From Candidatus Enterousia intestinigallinarum (GTDB lineage: Bacteria > Pseudomonadota > Alphaproteobacteria > Rs-D84), in the NCBI GenBank assembly GCA_944407095.1, contig OX097180.1:1-64000 (forward strand): a stretch of DNA of 64,000 nt, given 5' to 3'. The position numbers and the translations under genes were made by a program. Positions within the stretch are counted from its first letter, which is position 1. Every line of letters begins with the position of its first letter. Shown here in pieces: positions 23,829 to 32,646 of this stretch. The notes under the pieces are model-generated. The model was not told where the DNA came from and searched no databases. It saw only the letters and a program-made list of their open reading frames with translations.

Positions 23829-25442
23829 GCAAAATATCTTTTCTTGGACTTTAAAATCGTTGCTCCGCGATGCTTTATTTAGAATATATCTAACAGAAAT
23901 ATTTTGTTTCTCTTTTAATATTTTATTCACAATATTCGGATTGAGATATGAAAGGGCTAAATATTTATAAAACAACCTTGGTGAAGTACGAGCATTATGT
24001 ATAATCTCATCTACATTGCCATCGCGTTCGTATAATTCACGATATTTCCATGCGGTGGCAAAGGCTTTCAGAATCAGATGGTTGTTGTCGGTAACATTTA
24101 ATACACCATTTTTGCCACGGTCGTATACTGTATTCACATATTTACGAAGAAATACTTGTTCGGTAATTGTTATGCTACTGTCACTAATTATGTATTCCAT
24201 TTTATCTGTATTTTGATTTACATAATTTTCAGATACAAATTGTTGCAATTTTGTGGCATCGGTCGTAAGCGTATAAATCAATTGTTCCTGCGAATATACA
24301 ACCTTTTCAACCAGAGATTGAATCAACTCTCGTTTTTGCATATACGTCATATTTGTTATATCTATGCGTTTTAATGTGATGGCCAAATTGATGGGCAGAT
24401 TGCACATATCGCTATTCAGAAAATCCGTTATTGTTTTTATGGCGATTTCGTCCACGCGTGCCGCGGTCAGATAGAGGCCTTTGGTTGCATAATAATACGC
24501 GGTCTTTTTGCCTTTACCACTGGTGCGTTGATTTATAAATTTAACACCATTATGATTAAACAGTTTGCCAGTTAGTATATTCGGTGCACGCGTGCTGGGT
24601 GATTTGTTGTTGGAATTACTAGCCAGCGCAACCTGAACACGATTAAACAGTTCTTCGGGAATTATTGGTTCGTGTTCGCCTTTGGCAAAAGTGCCTTCTT
24701 TTTTATTTTCGATTTGACCGATGTAAATCTTATCCCGCAGGATACGGTGCATGCTCATTTTTGCAATGGGACGACCACCTTTGATAATACCTTTGGCGGT
24801 TGTCCATCGTTTTGCATATATTTTGTGCGCCGCGGCGTATTCGGTTAATGCATTTACAGATTGCAGCTCCATATACTTTTCAAAAAGTTTCTGAACGTTT
24901 GTGGTCTCAACCGCGTTCGGAACCAGTTTCTTATCTATCACATCATACCCCAACGGCGGAACGCCACCCATCCATAGACCCTTGGCCTTACTAGCACGGA
25001 TTTTATCACGCACACGTTCCGATGACACTTCGCGTTCAAATTGGGCGAATGACAGCAACATATTCAGTGTCAGTTTCCCCATTGATGTACTGGTATCAAA
25101 TGACTGAGTAATGGATACAAAGTTCGCACCGTATCTTTCAAAATATTTCATCATATTGTGGAAATCCAAGATTGAACGCGATAATCGATCAACTTTGTAA
25201 ACGACCACCGTATTTACTAAACCATGTGCCATATCATCCAACATTTGTTTAAGCGCCGGGCGTTCCATTGTGCCACCAGATATCGCGGCATCTGTATAGG
25301 TTTTGTAATATTGCCAACCGTTGAACGATTGTGAGGTGATATAGGCTTTACAGGATTCTTCCTGGTTTTGCAGGGAGTTAAATTCCATATCCAATCCATG
25401 CTCGGTGGACTTACGCACATAAATTGCGCATTTATTTGGCAT
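23823..25442 (-). CDS. large serine recombinase (element 1 integrase)
   Basis: A 539-residue site-specific recombinase. The resolvase domain starts CAIYVRKSTEHG, with nucleophile S12, and has VYKVDRLSRS and the helix-E region ERVRDKIRASK. The Recombinase domain follows (PPLGYDVI...). The zinc-ribbon position reads ILTGKLFNHNGVKF without the usual Cys pairs, as in other DUF2924-linked recombinases. C-terminal end is helical. Overlaps the 3' end of the CoiA-like gene by 6 bases and the upstream DUF2924 gene by 11. Very similar to the protein at 35089. Probably mobilises element 1. Confidence 0.92.
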   Translation of the reverse strand: MPNKCAIYVRKSTEHGLDMEFNSLQNQEESCKAYITSQSFNGWQYYKTYTDAAISGGTMERPALKQMLDDMAHGLVNTVVVYKVDRLSRSILDFHNMMKYFERYGANFVSITQSFDTSTSMGKLTLNMLLSFAQFEREVSSERVRDKIRASKAKGLWMGGVPPLGYDVIDKKLVPNAVETTNVQKLFEKYMELQSVNALTEYAAAHKIYAKRWTTAKGIIKGGRPIAKMSMHRILRDKIYIGQIENKKEGTFAKGEHEPIIPEELFNRVQVALASNSNNKSPSTRAPNILTGKLFNHNGVKFINQRTSGKGKKTAYYYATKGLYLTAARVDEIAIKTITDFLNSDMCNLPINLAITLKRIDITNMTYMQKRELIQSLVEKVVYSQEQLIYTLTTDATKLQQFVSENYVNQNTDKMEYIISDSSITITEQVFLRKYVNTVYDRGKNGVLNVTDNNHLILKAFATAWKYRELYERDGNVDEIIHNARTSPRLFYKYLALSYLNPNIVNKILKEKQNISVRYILNKASRSNDFKVQEKIFCS

Positions 25443-25869
25443 TTTTATTCCTTTTATTTAATCCAAAGAATTCTGTCCCAGATATTTTTATGCCCGTGAT
25501 CTCGCGGGCGATGCCTGATAATGACCGAAAATTGCGTCCGTTATAACAGAATGTGCCGTCATCATTTGCCATAACCTTATGCTCAATCCCGCGGAATGTA
25601 CGTGTTAAAATCGTTCCAGGGTGGATTGTATATTTGTTTTTATAAACCCGTGTTGCACATTCGTCGGGATTGGCCTTGTATTTCTTGATTTTGTTCAAAT
25701 ATTTTGGCTCAATCCGCAGTTTCAGGCGGTCACATTGCACGTAGTACCAGAGTGGTTGCATTTGCCGTTTGAAGGGATGTGGGCTGTATTTCGCCCAAAG
25801 TGTCGCCCGATCTGCAAATGGTATCGCCCGCAATTCATCCAATGTTGTTGGTAATTCAGTTTTCGCCAT
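25432..25869 (-). CDS. DUF2924 protein
   Basis: A 145-residue basic protein of the DUF2924 family, recognised by the C-terminal block PGTILTRTFRGIEHKV, then YNGRNFRSLSGIAREITG and F-F-G-L. In alphaproteobacteria these genes habitually precede large serine recombinases, so a recombination accessory or DNA-binding role is likely, though untested. The start at 25869 follows AAAAGGAG; the frame extends to 25935 without support. Its end overlaps the recombinase start by 11 bases. Confidence 0.85.
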   Translation of the reverse strand: MAKTELPTTLDELRAIPFADRATLWAKYSPHPFKRQMQPLWYYVQCDRLKLRIEPKYLNKIKKYKANPDECATRVYKNKYTIHPGTILTRTFRGIEHKVMANDDGTFCYNGRNFRSLSGIAREITGIKISGTEFFGLNKRNKNAK

Positions 25870-26060
25870 AACGACTCCTTTTAAGGTTGTGCAATTACTG
25901 CTTACAAAGGCGGCGAAGTCAAGAACAAAAACCAAGTATTTATAACAAGTTATGTGGTTGTGAAAAATTATAAATGGCCATCACTGTATATTATATAGCA
26001 ATGCGGGCAAAAAATAACCTCCGTATTGCAGCCAAAAACAACCAAACATGGAGGTATTAT

Positions 26061-27365
26061 ATGGCAAATCTAACAATCGAAAATATGGCGCTGAATCAAA
26101 TTCGCGCCTATGCAAAAAACGCAAAAAATCACCCCGAGGGTCAAATCCAACAAATTGCGGCATCTATTCGGAAATTTGGGTTCAATAATCCAATACTGGT
26201 GGACGAAAATTTGGAAATTATCGCCGGACACGGTCGCGTGGCCGCTGCCCAAATATTGGGGCTGAAAACTGTGCCCGCTATCAGGCTGTCACATTTATCT
26301 GATGCCCAAAAGCGTGCTTATCGCCTGGCCGACAATAAAATCGCTGAAAACGGGGGGTGGAATGCGGATTTATTACGCCTGGAAATATCCGAACTGGAAC
26401 AAATCTGTGGTGATTTGGATATATCCCTTACGGGATTTTCGGATGTCGAACTGGATGTTCTTGCGATGGGTGATAAACCGATCGCAGACCCAAAGGCGAA
26501 TAATGTGCCGTATATCCCGGAAAACGAAATCGTAACGTGCCCCGGTGATGTGTGGTGCATTGGCGACCATCGGATTATTTGTGGCAACAGTTTGGATGGT
26601 GACGCCTTTAAAAAACTGTTGAGTGATAGGCAGGTGGATATGGTTCTGCAAGATCCGCCATACAATGTCAAAATATCGGGGCACGTATGTGGTGCGGGTA
26701 ACATACACCATAAAGAATTTATGATGGCATCGGGCGAGATGACTTCGGATGAATTCATCCAGTTTTTGCGCAAGAATTTTGAACTTTGCGCGAAATATTC
26801 ACGTCCGGGGGCGCTTCATTACAATTTTATGGATTGGCGACATATGGGTGAAATATTGACGGCCGGAAATGATGTTTTTAGCAATCTGGTCAATATGTGC
26901 GTTTGGTGTAAATCGTCCGGCGGAATGGGCAGTTTGTATCGCAGCCAACACGAACTCTGTTTTATCTTCAAAAACGGGAAAGAGCAACATATAAACAATG
27001 TCAAACTTGGGGCGAATGGTCGATATCGTACAAATGTTTGGCAATATGCGGGTGTAAATGCGTTCGGACGGCACAAGGCTGATATAAAAATGCACCCAAC
27101 GGTAAAACCGGTTGAAATGCTGAAAGATGCGATATTGGACGTCACTCGGCGCGGCGATATTGTGTTGGATTCTTTCTTGGGTTCGGGCAGTACGCTGATT
27201 GCCGCGCATCAATCCCAACGCGTTTGCTATGGCATTGAACTTGACCCGCTGTATGTTGATACGTCAATTCGCAGGTTTTTAGACTTGTATGGCATAGATG
27301 CTGTGCACGAGGCATATGGTAAAACGTATTCTGAATTATTAGCCAATCGGCGGGAGGTCGCGTAA
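26061..27365 (+). CDS. ParB-domain DNA methyltransferase
   Basis: A 434-residue fusion. Residues about 5-100 are a ParB/Sulfiredoxin-like domain (NPILVDENLEIIAGHGR...RAYRLADNKIAENGGW). The rest is a beta-class N6-adenine or N4-cytosine methyltransferase, with DPPYN at residue 198 and the SAM-binding FLGSGST near 372. The ATG at 26061 is preceded by GGAGG at a good distance and matches the paralogue at 54714. First gene of the three-gene packaging cassette; its stop overlaps the next start (TAATG). Probably modifies element or phage DNA. Confidence 0.9.
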   Translation: MANLTIENMALNQIRAYAKNAKNHPEGQIQQIAASIRKFGFNNPILVDENLEIIAGHGRVAAAQILGLKTVPAIRLSHLSDAQKRAYRLADNKIAENGGWNADLLRLEISELEQICGDLDISLTGFSDVELDVLAMGDKPIADPKANNVPYIPENEIVTCPGDVWCIGDHRIICGNSLDGDAFKKLLSDRQVDMVLQDPPYNVKISGHVCGAGNIHHKEFMMASGEMTSDEFIQFLRKNFELCAKYSRPGALHYNFMDWRHMGEILTAGNDVFSNLVNMCVWCKSSGGMGSLYRSQHELCFIFKNGKEQHINNVKLGANGRYRTNVWQYAGVNAFGRHKADIKMHPTVKPVEMLKDAILDVTRRGDIVLDSFLGSGSTLIAAHQSQRVCYGIELDPLYVDTSIRRFLDLYGIDAVHEAYGKTYSELLANRREVA

Positions 27366-27733
27366 TGGCAGATTATGAAGCAGGATATATGAAACCGCCC
27401 AAATCGGGACAGTTTCATCCCGGTCAATCTGGTAACCCAAAGGGACGACCCAAGGGCAGTAAAAATACATACAAGCTATTGGATGAAATTTTGAACGAAA
27501 AAGTTCAAATCGTTAAAAATGGCAATCCAATCAAAATACCTAAAAAGTTGGCGATGTTATTACAGGCAGCAAACAAGGCGGCTAAAGGCGACCTAAAAGC
27601 TCTTCAGATTCTAATCCCCTTGATGATAGAGGCGGATAATAAAAATGAAGAATTGGCCAAGGTGGCGGCGACCATCCGCCAAGATGACATAACCATAGTT
27701 AAACAATTTTTAAAGGATAATAAAAATGGATAA
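27365..27733 (+). CDS. DUF5681 protein
   Basis: A 122-residue protein with the DUF5681 hallmark FHPGQSGNPKGRPKGSKN near residue 20, followed by a helical part. It is always seen here between the methyltransferase and the terminase large subunit, the place of a small terminase subunit, so a DNA-recognition role in packaging is a reasonable guess. It overlaps its upstream neighbour by 1 base and the terminase by 8, so all three are translationally coupled. Confidence 0.85.
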   Translation: MADYEAGYMKPPKSGQFHPGQSGNPKGRPKGSKNTYKLLDEILNEKVQIVKNGNPIKIPKKLAMLLQAANKAAKGDLKALQILIPLMIEADNKNEELAKVAATIRQDDITIVKQFLKDNKNG

Positions 27734-29180
27734 AAATATATTTAATGCAATATTGCGTACGGACTTTAAGTCATTTGTCATAAAGGTGTTTAATGAGGTG
27801 TCGCCAGGTTCGACATATATGGATAACTGGCATATAGACGTTATCTGTGATGCCGTTATGAATATGTATGATGGCGAAAATCGACGTTTAATAATAAATA
27901 TGCCACCGCGATATATGAAAAGTATCATTTGTTCGGTCGCGTTGCCCGCGTGGTTGTTGGGGCATAATCCAAAAATAAACGTTGGATGCGTCAGTTATAA
28001 CGACGAATTGGCGGCTAAATTTGCCAATAATTGCCGTGACGTTATGCAATCCGATTGGTATCGCGATTTGTTTCCAATGACGCGACTGCACCCGTCAAGA
28101 CAGGCCATAAATGACTTTGAAACCACCCAGGGTGGTGGCCGAATGTCCACTTCAATTGGCGGAACCTTTACGGGACGTGGGGTCGATTGGCTGATAATCG
28201 ATGACCCGCAAAAGGCCGCAGATGCAAATTCAGAGGCGTCGCGAACGAAACTAAATGATTGGTTTGGCACGACCGCATATTCGCGCCTTAATGACAAGGC
28301 AACAGGAAAGATTTTGTTGGTTATGCAACGTTTGCACCAAGATGACCTGACCGGGCATTTATTGGATACCAATGCCGGATTCAAGGTTATTAAACTCCCC
28401 GTTATTGCGACCGAGGATGAGACTTGGATAATTAAAAATCGAATTTTCGGCACAACGCAGACAATTACTCGCCAACAAGGTGAACTGTTGCATCCTGCGC
28501 GTGAAAATGTACAAATTGTGGCAGAAATAAAGGAATCTATGGGTGAGTATGCTTTTGTTGCACAGTATCAGCAAGACCCATGCCCACCAGATGGCGGTAT
28601 CGTCAAAGAGTCGTGGCTGCATTATTACACGATGACCCAGGCCGAAGGCATAGACCCCGGCATGTATCGCAGGATATTCCTTAGTTGGGATACGGCCAAT
28701 AAAACAGGTGAACAAAATGCATATTCGGCGTGTTGTGTAATATTGATGACCCGTGAAAACGACAAATATAAGTATTATTTAGTGGATGTTGTCCGTGGTA
28801 AATGGGAAATGCCTGATCTTATTAAGCAAGTACAAGCCCTGTATCACAAATGGCGATACGAGAAAGGTGGCGGCGGCCTGGTTAAATTGTTAATAGAGGA
28901 CAAAGCTAGTGGTACCCAATTGATACAAATGTTGTCTGCTCAAAGAGATGAACATGGATACAAATATGCTGTTGAATCTATTAAGCCGGAAACGGATAAA
29001 GTATCAAGATTAATGGGGGTTAGTGCTTATATAGAAAACAGCACATTGCTATTTCCGCATGACAAAACACCTTGGTGGGCAGCATTTAAGAAAGAACTAT
29101 TGGACTTTCTAAACGCCAAACACAAAGACCAAGTTGACGCGTTAACTCAATGTATCATTTATGCACATACACTGATATAA
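27726..29180 (+). CDS. phage-type terminase large subunit
   Basis: A 484-residue DNA-packaging motor. The ATPase part has the P-loop variant MPPRYMKSI near residue 60-67 (Met replaces the usual Gly, as is normal in this subfamily) and Walker B WLIIDDP near 155. The RNase H-like nuclease begins at LSWDTANKTG near 320, with a second acidic site in LLIEDKASGT. Complete and apparently functional. No portal, capsid or tail gene follows. The last 300 bases are AT-richer than the beginning. Confidence 0.9.
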   Translation: MDKNIFNAILRTDFKSFVIKVFNEVSPGSTYMDNWHIDVICDAVMNMYDGENRRLIINMPPRYMKSIICSVALPAWLLGHNPKINVGCVSYNDELAAKFANNCRDVMQSDWYRDLFPMTRLHPSRQAINDFETTQGGGRMSTSIGGTFTGRGVDWLIIDDPQKAADANSEASRTKLNDWFGTTAYSRLNDKATGKILLVMQRLHQDDLTGHLLDTNAGFKVIKLPVIATEDETWIIKNRIFGTTQTITRQQGELLHPARENVQIVAEIKESMGEYAFVAQYQQDPCPPDGGIVKESWLHYYTMTQAEGIDPGMYRRIFLSWDTANKTGEQNAYSACCVILMTRENDKYKYYLVDVVRGKWEMPDLIKQVQALYHKWRYEKGGGGLVKLLIEDKASGTQLIQMLSAQRDEHGYKYAVESIKPETDKVSRLMGVSAYIENSTLLFPHDKTPWWAAFKKELLDFLNAKHKDQVDALTQCIIYAHTLI

Positions 29181-29185
29181 AAATC

Positions 29186-29220
29186 TGTCCTATACCCGAA
29201 AAGGGTATAGGACAATCTTT
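29186..29220 (+). terminator. strong hairpin terminator after the packaging cassette
   Basis: TGTCCTATACCC (29186-29197) and GGGTATAGGACA (29203-29214) form a perfect 12-bp stem with loop GAAAA. The T tract after it is short. Confidence 0.8.
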
Positions 29221-29239
29221 CTACATGTATTATTATAAA

Positions 29240-29530
29240 TTATTCTTCTAATATTTTTACTTTATCACATAAATATGTGCTTCCTTTGTATCTTACAGCA
29301 CTCATCATATATGCTTCTAATATACAAAATTCAGCATTTTTATAACAACCTTCAATGTTTCTACCAAAAACAGGATCTGTATTACAGACTAATTTTCTTT
29401 CGCCATTGTATATTACCATATTTTCTTTATCTTTATTTAAAATACAAAACTTATCTATATTACTACATTGTAATGAAAAAGCAGGTTTTATAAGTATAAA
29501 TGTACTTAAAAATATAGTTAATATTTTCAT
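29240..29530 (-). CDS. small secreted protein with cysteines
   Basis: A 96-residue AT-rich gene. The product begins with a signal peptide (MKILTIFLSTFILIKPAFS) and has six cysteines in the mature part. A Y-x-G-E/S...C repeat pattern (MVIYNGERKLVCN, VRYKGSTYLCD) suggests two related halves. Last of three small genes on the minus strand. No family recognised. Confidence 0.65.
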   Translation of the reverse strand: MKILTIFLSTFILIKPAFSLQCSNIDKFCILNKDKENMVIYNGERKLVCNTDPVFGRNIEGCYKNAEFCILEAYMMSAVRYKGSTYLCDKVKILEE

Positions 29531-29542
29531 TGATTACTCTCT

Positions 29543-29842
29543 TTATTTTATATAAATATCTGCACCACATTTCCTTAGCTCTTCAACTAAGTTTTCTAAA
29601 CCAAATTTAAGGGTGCCTGCTGAAGCTACGCTGTCACTTAAATGTCGCGCTACACAATCACAATGTTTCCCATATTCGATTCTATATGTATGCGGATTAG
29701 AATTAAATTCTTTATCGTCTCGCATAAACCATTCAATATCTTTTAAACAGTTTTTTGCAAAATTTTGTTGAGCGACGCTAAGTGGCTTATTTTCACATGC
29801 ACAAAATAGTAACAATGGAAATATTAAAATAATGTTTTTCAT
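29543..29842 (-). CDS. small putative lipoprotein
   Basis: A 99-residue protein with an N-terminal hydrophobic signal and FCAC at residues 13-16, which fits a lipobox imperfectly. The mature part is charged and includes C-x-C near residue 62. The gap to the upstream gene's stop is 1 base, so it is co-transcribed with the protein at 29844. Lies in element 1 between the terminase and the Argonaute operon. Function unknown. Confidence 0.6.
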   Translation of the reverse strand: MKNIILIFPLLLFCACENKPLSVAQQNFAKNCLKDIEWFMRDDKEFNSNPHTYRIEYGKHCDCVARHLSDSVASAGTLKFGLENLVEELRKCGADIYIK

Positions 29843-29843
29843 T

Positions 29844-30149
29844 TTATTCTCCTTTATAACTTAATTTTCTGAGTTTATCTCTTGCCGATTTACGTTCAGT
29901 TTCTGAAAACAGATTTGCCCATTGCGGTTCTAGAATTATATTTTCTATGGTTAAATCCAATCTCCCTTCTTTCCAAAGTCGGCAAAGCCCATCATGAAGT
30001 TTTTTATTGTTTATCAGCTGCTTACAGGCGGTCACAGCGCCCAGTTCTTGAACCATCCTTATAAAATAAGTTGGGTTGTATCCAAAGCTTTTGGTTTCGG
30101 CAATCATTTGCTGAATGCGTTCTTTAAATGCCATGTTGTTTGGAACCAT
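29844..30149 (-). CDS. hypothetical protein with a widespread small helical domain
   Basis: A 101-residue protein. The segment LGAVTACKQLIN...LHDGLCRLWKEGRLDLTIENIIL...WANLFSETERKSARDKL matches a helical module that I know as a stand-alone or C-terminal part of many proteins in mobile regions, but whose function is not established. It leads the small minus-strand operon whose leader carries the RNA element at 30172-30290. GGGGA precedes the start. Confidence 0.65.
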   Translation of the reverse strand: MVPNNMAFKERIQQMIAETKSFGYNPTYFIRMVQELGAVTACKQLINNKKLHDGLCRLWKEGRLDLTIENIILEPQWANLFSETERKSARDKLRKLSYKGE

Positions 30150-30171
30150 AAAATCCCCTTTGTTGTAAATA

Positions 30172-30290
30172 AAAGACCGTCAACGGAATTGACGGCCGGG
30201 GAGTTGGTGTCAGCAAACGAATGCTCCGTGCTTTCGGGTAAGCCCTGTTGTATAGCGAACGGCTCCCCGACTACAGTCGGGGGATTTTAA
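30172..30290 (-). ncRNA. candidate phage-type (C4-like) antisense RNA
   Basis: On the minus strand three ordered structures occur: CCCCGACT/AGTCGGGG (30265-30283), a conserved-looking middle containing CGTTCGCTATACAACAGGG, then CGTTTGCTGACACC, and a terminator CCGTCAA/TTGACGG (30177-30195) with a T-rich tail. From memory the middle resembles the C4 antisense RNA of phages and prophages, which represses expression of an adjacent gene. I could not verify this against a covariance model. It lies between the small minus-strand operon and the divergent Argonaute operon. Confidence 0.45.
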
Positions 30291-30468
30291 CGACACATTT
30301 GTGCCGCGTCTGCGGGCCACCACAGCCCCGAACCCAATTCCCATTGGATTCACACAAGAGTGTACCGCGAGGAACACAGTAAATCAAGTTGATTATTCGC
30401 AATATACTATACGACTTTACTTTTTTTGTTAGAGTGCTATTATAAAGCCGTGTTATAATGAAAAAAAT

Positions 30469-32646
30469 ATGGCCATTTACTTAAATGCATATCCACTTTT
30501 ATTGAATATTACGCGACCGATTAAAGCCGCTTGTATAGATTATTCTGAAGAACGGTTAAAACAACTAAGAGAAACCTTCGTAAACAAGTATCTGTTTAGA
30601 CGAAATGGAGGGCACGTTTTGTGTTTTTCGCTCAACGAGAAATATGAAGACTTTGAAGACTCTTTGATAGATGTCGATTTAAGCAAAGATGATGCTGTTT
30701 TGATATTTTTAATAAAAAATGCATTTAAACGTTTAATAGATAACGCTAAAAGCAGTCAATCTTTTGGGTTTAATCCAATTCAGCTTCTAGGCAGCAAACC
30801 AATAAAAGGTATAGCAGTTGATAGTGAATTTCCTTTTTCTGTTGTACCTAAATATGAATTTGATATAAAGAAAATTGGACAACATCTTTGTCTGGTTTGT
30901 GATAATTCAGCAAAGTTTAGTACTAATCAAAAAGCAGATTACTTTTATGAACGGGGGCTAGATTTAATCGGAAAATCTATTTATGACGAGATAAAGACTG
31001 GCGTTCGACAGAAGATAGGGAAAATAGTATCTGTAGCTGATAATGTGGCAAGATATGAAAATAATATTTCAGTAATAAAAACAGTGAATTTAAAAGATGT
31101 CTTTATAGATACAAGTAACAATACTGTTTCTGAATTTCTAAACCTTAAATACGGTACAAGAGCGGCAGCATGCAGAGAGCATCTTGTTTCGCAAATCAAA
31201 TCCTACAATTCTGGGAACAGTAAAATTGCAGAAATTGAAAAAATAATGAATTTTTTTCGTAAGCAGCCGTTTAAACTTATCGAATCAATAGATGTTGCAA
31301 TAGGAGATAAACTAGACGTATCGAATTTTGTTAAGCTTTTGGACAAACCCCAATTTTTATTCGGACAAAATAATGTATCTGATTGGCCAGATAAAGGAAT
31401 TAAGCAATTTGGACCCTATACAAAAAGCACTTTTGATAGAAATTATCCCTCTATTTGTGTAATTTGTTCTCAATCACATCAGGGGGCAGTGGAACAGTTT
31501 GTACAAAAATTCTTGCATGGATTAAAGGGACATAAAGTTTATGATAAAGGATTCGAAGATAGATTTTGCGTAGGCTGTTGTAAAGTAAAAACATATACTT
31601 TCGCTAATGAAACACCAGAAAGCTATAAAAAAGCAATAGACCAAGCAATAGCAGATAAGGTAGAAGAAGGAGCTAAATGGGATTTGGCTCTAGTTCAGTT
31701 GTACGGAAATTTTAAAAACCTAAAGGGCAACAGTAACCCCTATTTTATAGCAAAATCTAAATTAATAGCACAAGAAATACCCGTACAAGGATTTTTGATC
31801 GATTTGTTAAAGACTCCAGACTACAACTTAGGGTATTCTTTAAACAATTTGGCATTAGCTACATATGCAAAAATGGGTGGAAGCCCGTGGTTACTAAGAT
31901 CTTCAGAAACAGTTGCGCATGAAATAGTTGTTGGGATAGGAAGTGCCAATATTTATGATGATGGGCGAGTTATGGGTATCACCACGGTTTTTACGGGTGA
32001 TGGGAGATATATCATTTCAAATAAATCTAAAGCTGTTATTCCGGAAAACTATAGAGATGAGCTAGGAAAAACATTACATGATACAATATTAAAGTTGAGG
32101 GGTAGACTTAATTTTATGGATGGAGATACAATCAGAATAATATTCCATTCAACAGTAAAGAAGTTCAATAAATATGAAATAGATGCTGTAAGAAATGTGA
32201 TAAATGATTTTAGACAATATAAGATCGAATATGCATTTGTAAAAATATCCCAAAATCATTTATTGGAATTATTTGATACAAGTAAAGAATTTGTCTCTAA
32301 GGGGAAATATAGTCCAACAAGGGGGCAAATAATTCATATTTCCGATATAGAAACGATGTTATGTTTAAAAGGTGGAGAACAGCTAAAGACTTCTAATAGT
32401 GGACATCCAAAATGTATATTAGTTAGTTTGCATCCAGATTCAACGTTTAGGGATATTGCGTATTTATCGCGGCAAATATATAATTTTTCATTCCAATCTT
32501 GGAGAAGCTATTTTCCATCATCTTTACCTGTTACAATATTATATTCGGATTTAATCGCTTTCTATTTGGGCGTGTTTAAATCAATTCCGACATGGGATGA
32601 GGGTTATATTAATAATAGGGCAGGAACTGCGAAATGGTTTTTATAG
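30469..32646 (+). CDS. prokaryotic Argonaute, catalytically inactive (long-B-like)
   Basis: A 725-residue Argonaute, thought to bind a small guide and recognise invader nucleic acid. Residues 1-300 hold N- and PAZ-like parts. A linker FLFGQN...QFGPY leads into the MID domain (about 325-460), where Y425, K429 and Q440 fit the guide 5'-phosphate pocket. The PIWI domain (about 470-725) has lost its catalytic acids: the first Asp is replaced in VVGIGSA (G491) and the second in FHSTVKKF (561-562). It therefore cannot cut and should act through the partner nuclease, whose start it overlaps by 13 bases. AT-rich, with a weak ribosome site. Confidence 0.88.
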   Translation: MAIYLNAYPLLLNITRPIKAACIDYSEERLKQLRETFVNKYLFRRNGGHVLCFSLNEKYEDFEDSLIDVDLSKDDAVLIFLIKNAFKRLIDNAKSSQSFGFNPIQLLGSKPIKGIAVDSEFPFSVVPKYEFDIKKIGQHLCLVCDNSAKFSTNQKADYFYERGLDLIGKSIYDEIKTGVRQKIGKIVSVADNVARYENNISVIKTVNLKDVFIDTSNNTVSEFLNLKYGTRAAACREHLVSQIKSYNSGNSKIAEIEKIMNFFRKQPFKLIESIDVAIGDKLDVSNFVKLLDKPQFLFGQNNVSDWPDKGIKQFGPYTKSTFDRNYPSICVICSQSHQGAVEQFVQKFLHGLKGHKVYDKGFEDRFCVGCCKVKTYTFANETPESYKKAIDQAIADKVEEGAKWDLALVQLYGNFKNLKGNSNPYFIAKSKLIAQEIPVQGFLIDLLKTPDYNLGYSLNNLALATYAKMGGSPWLLRSSETVAHEIVVGIGSANIYDDGRVMGITTVFTGDGRYIISNKSKAVIPENYRDELGKTLHDTILKLRGRLNFMDGDTIRIIFHSTVKKFNKYEIDAVRNVINDFRQYKIEYAFVKISQNHLLELFDTSKEFVSKGKYSPTRGQIIHISDIETMLCLKGGEQLKTSNSGHPKCILVSLHPDSTFRDIAYLSRQIYNFSFQSWRSYFPSSLPVTILYSDLIAFYLGVFKSIPTWDEGYINNRAGTAKWFL

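Noticed and set aside
26061..29180. Complete prophage
   Set aside because: Only methyltransferase, DUF5681 and terminase are present; no portal, capsid, tail or lysis genes anywhere in the window.
30457..30483. Eight-codon leader peptide (MKKIWPFT) overlapping the Argonaute start
   Set aside because: No convincing ribosome site and no regulatory codons; chance occurrence is more likely.
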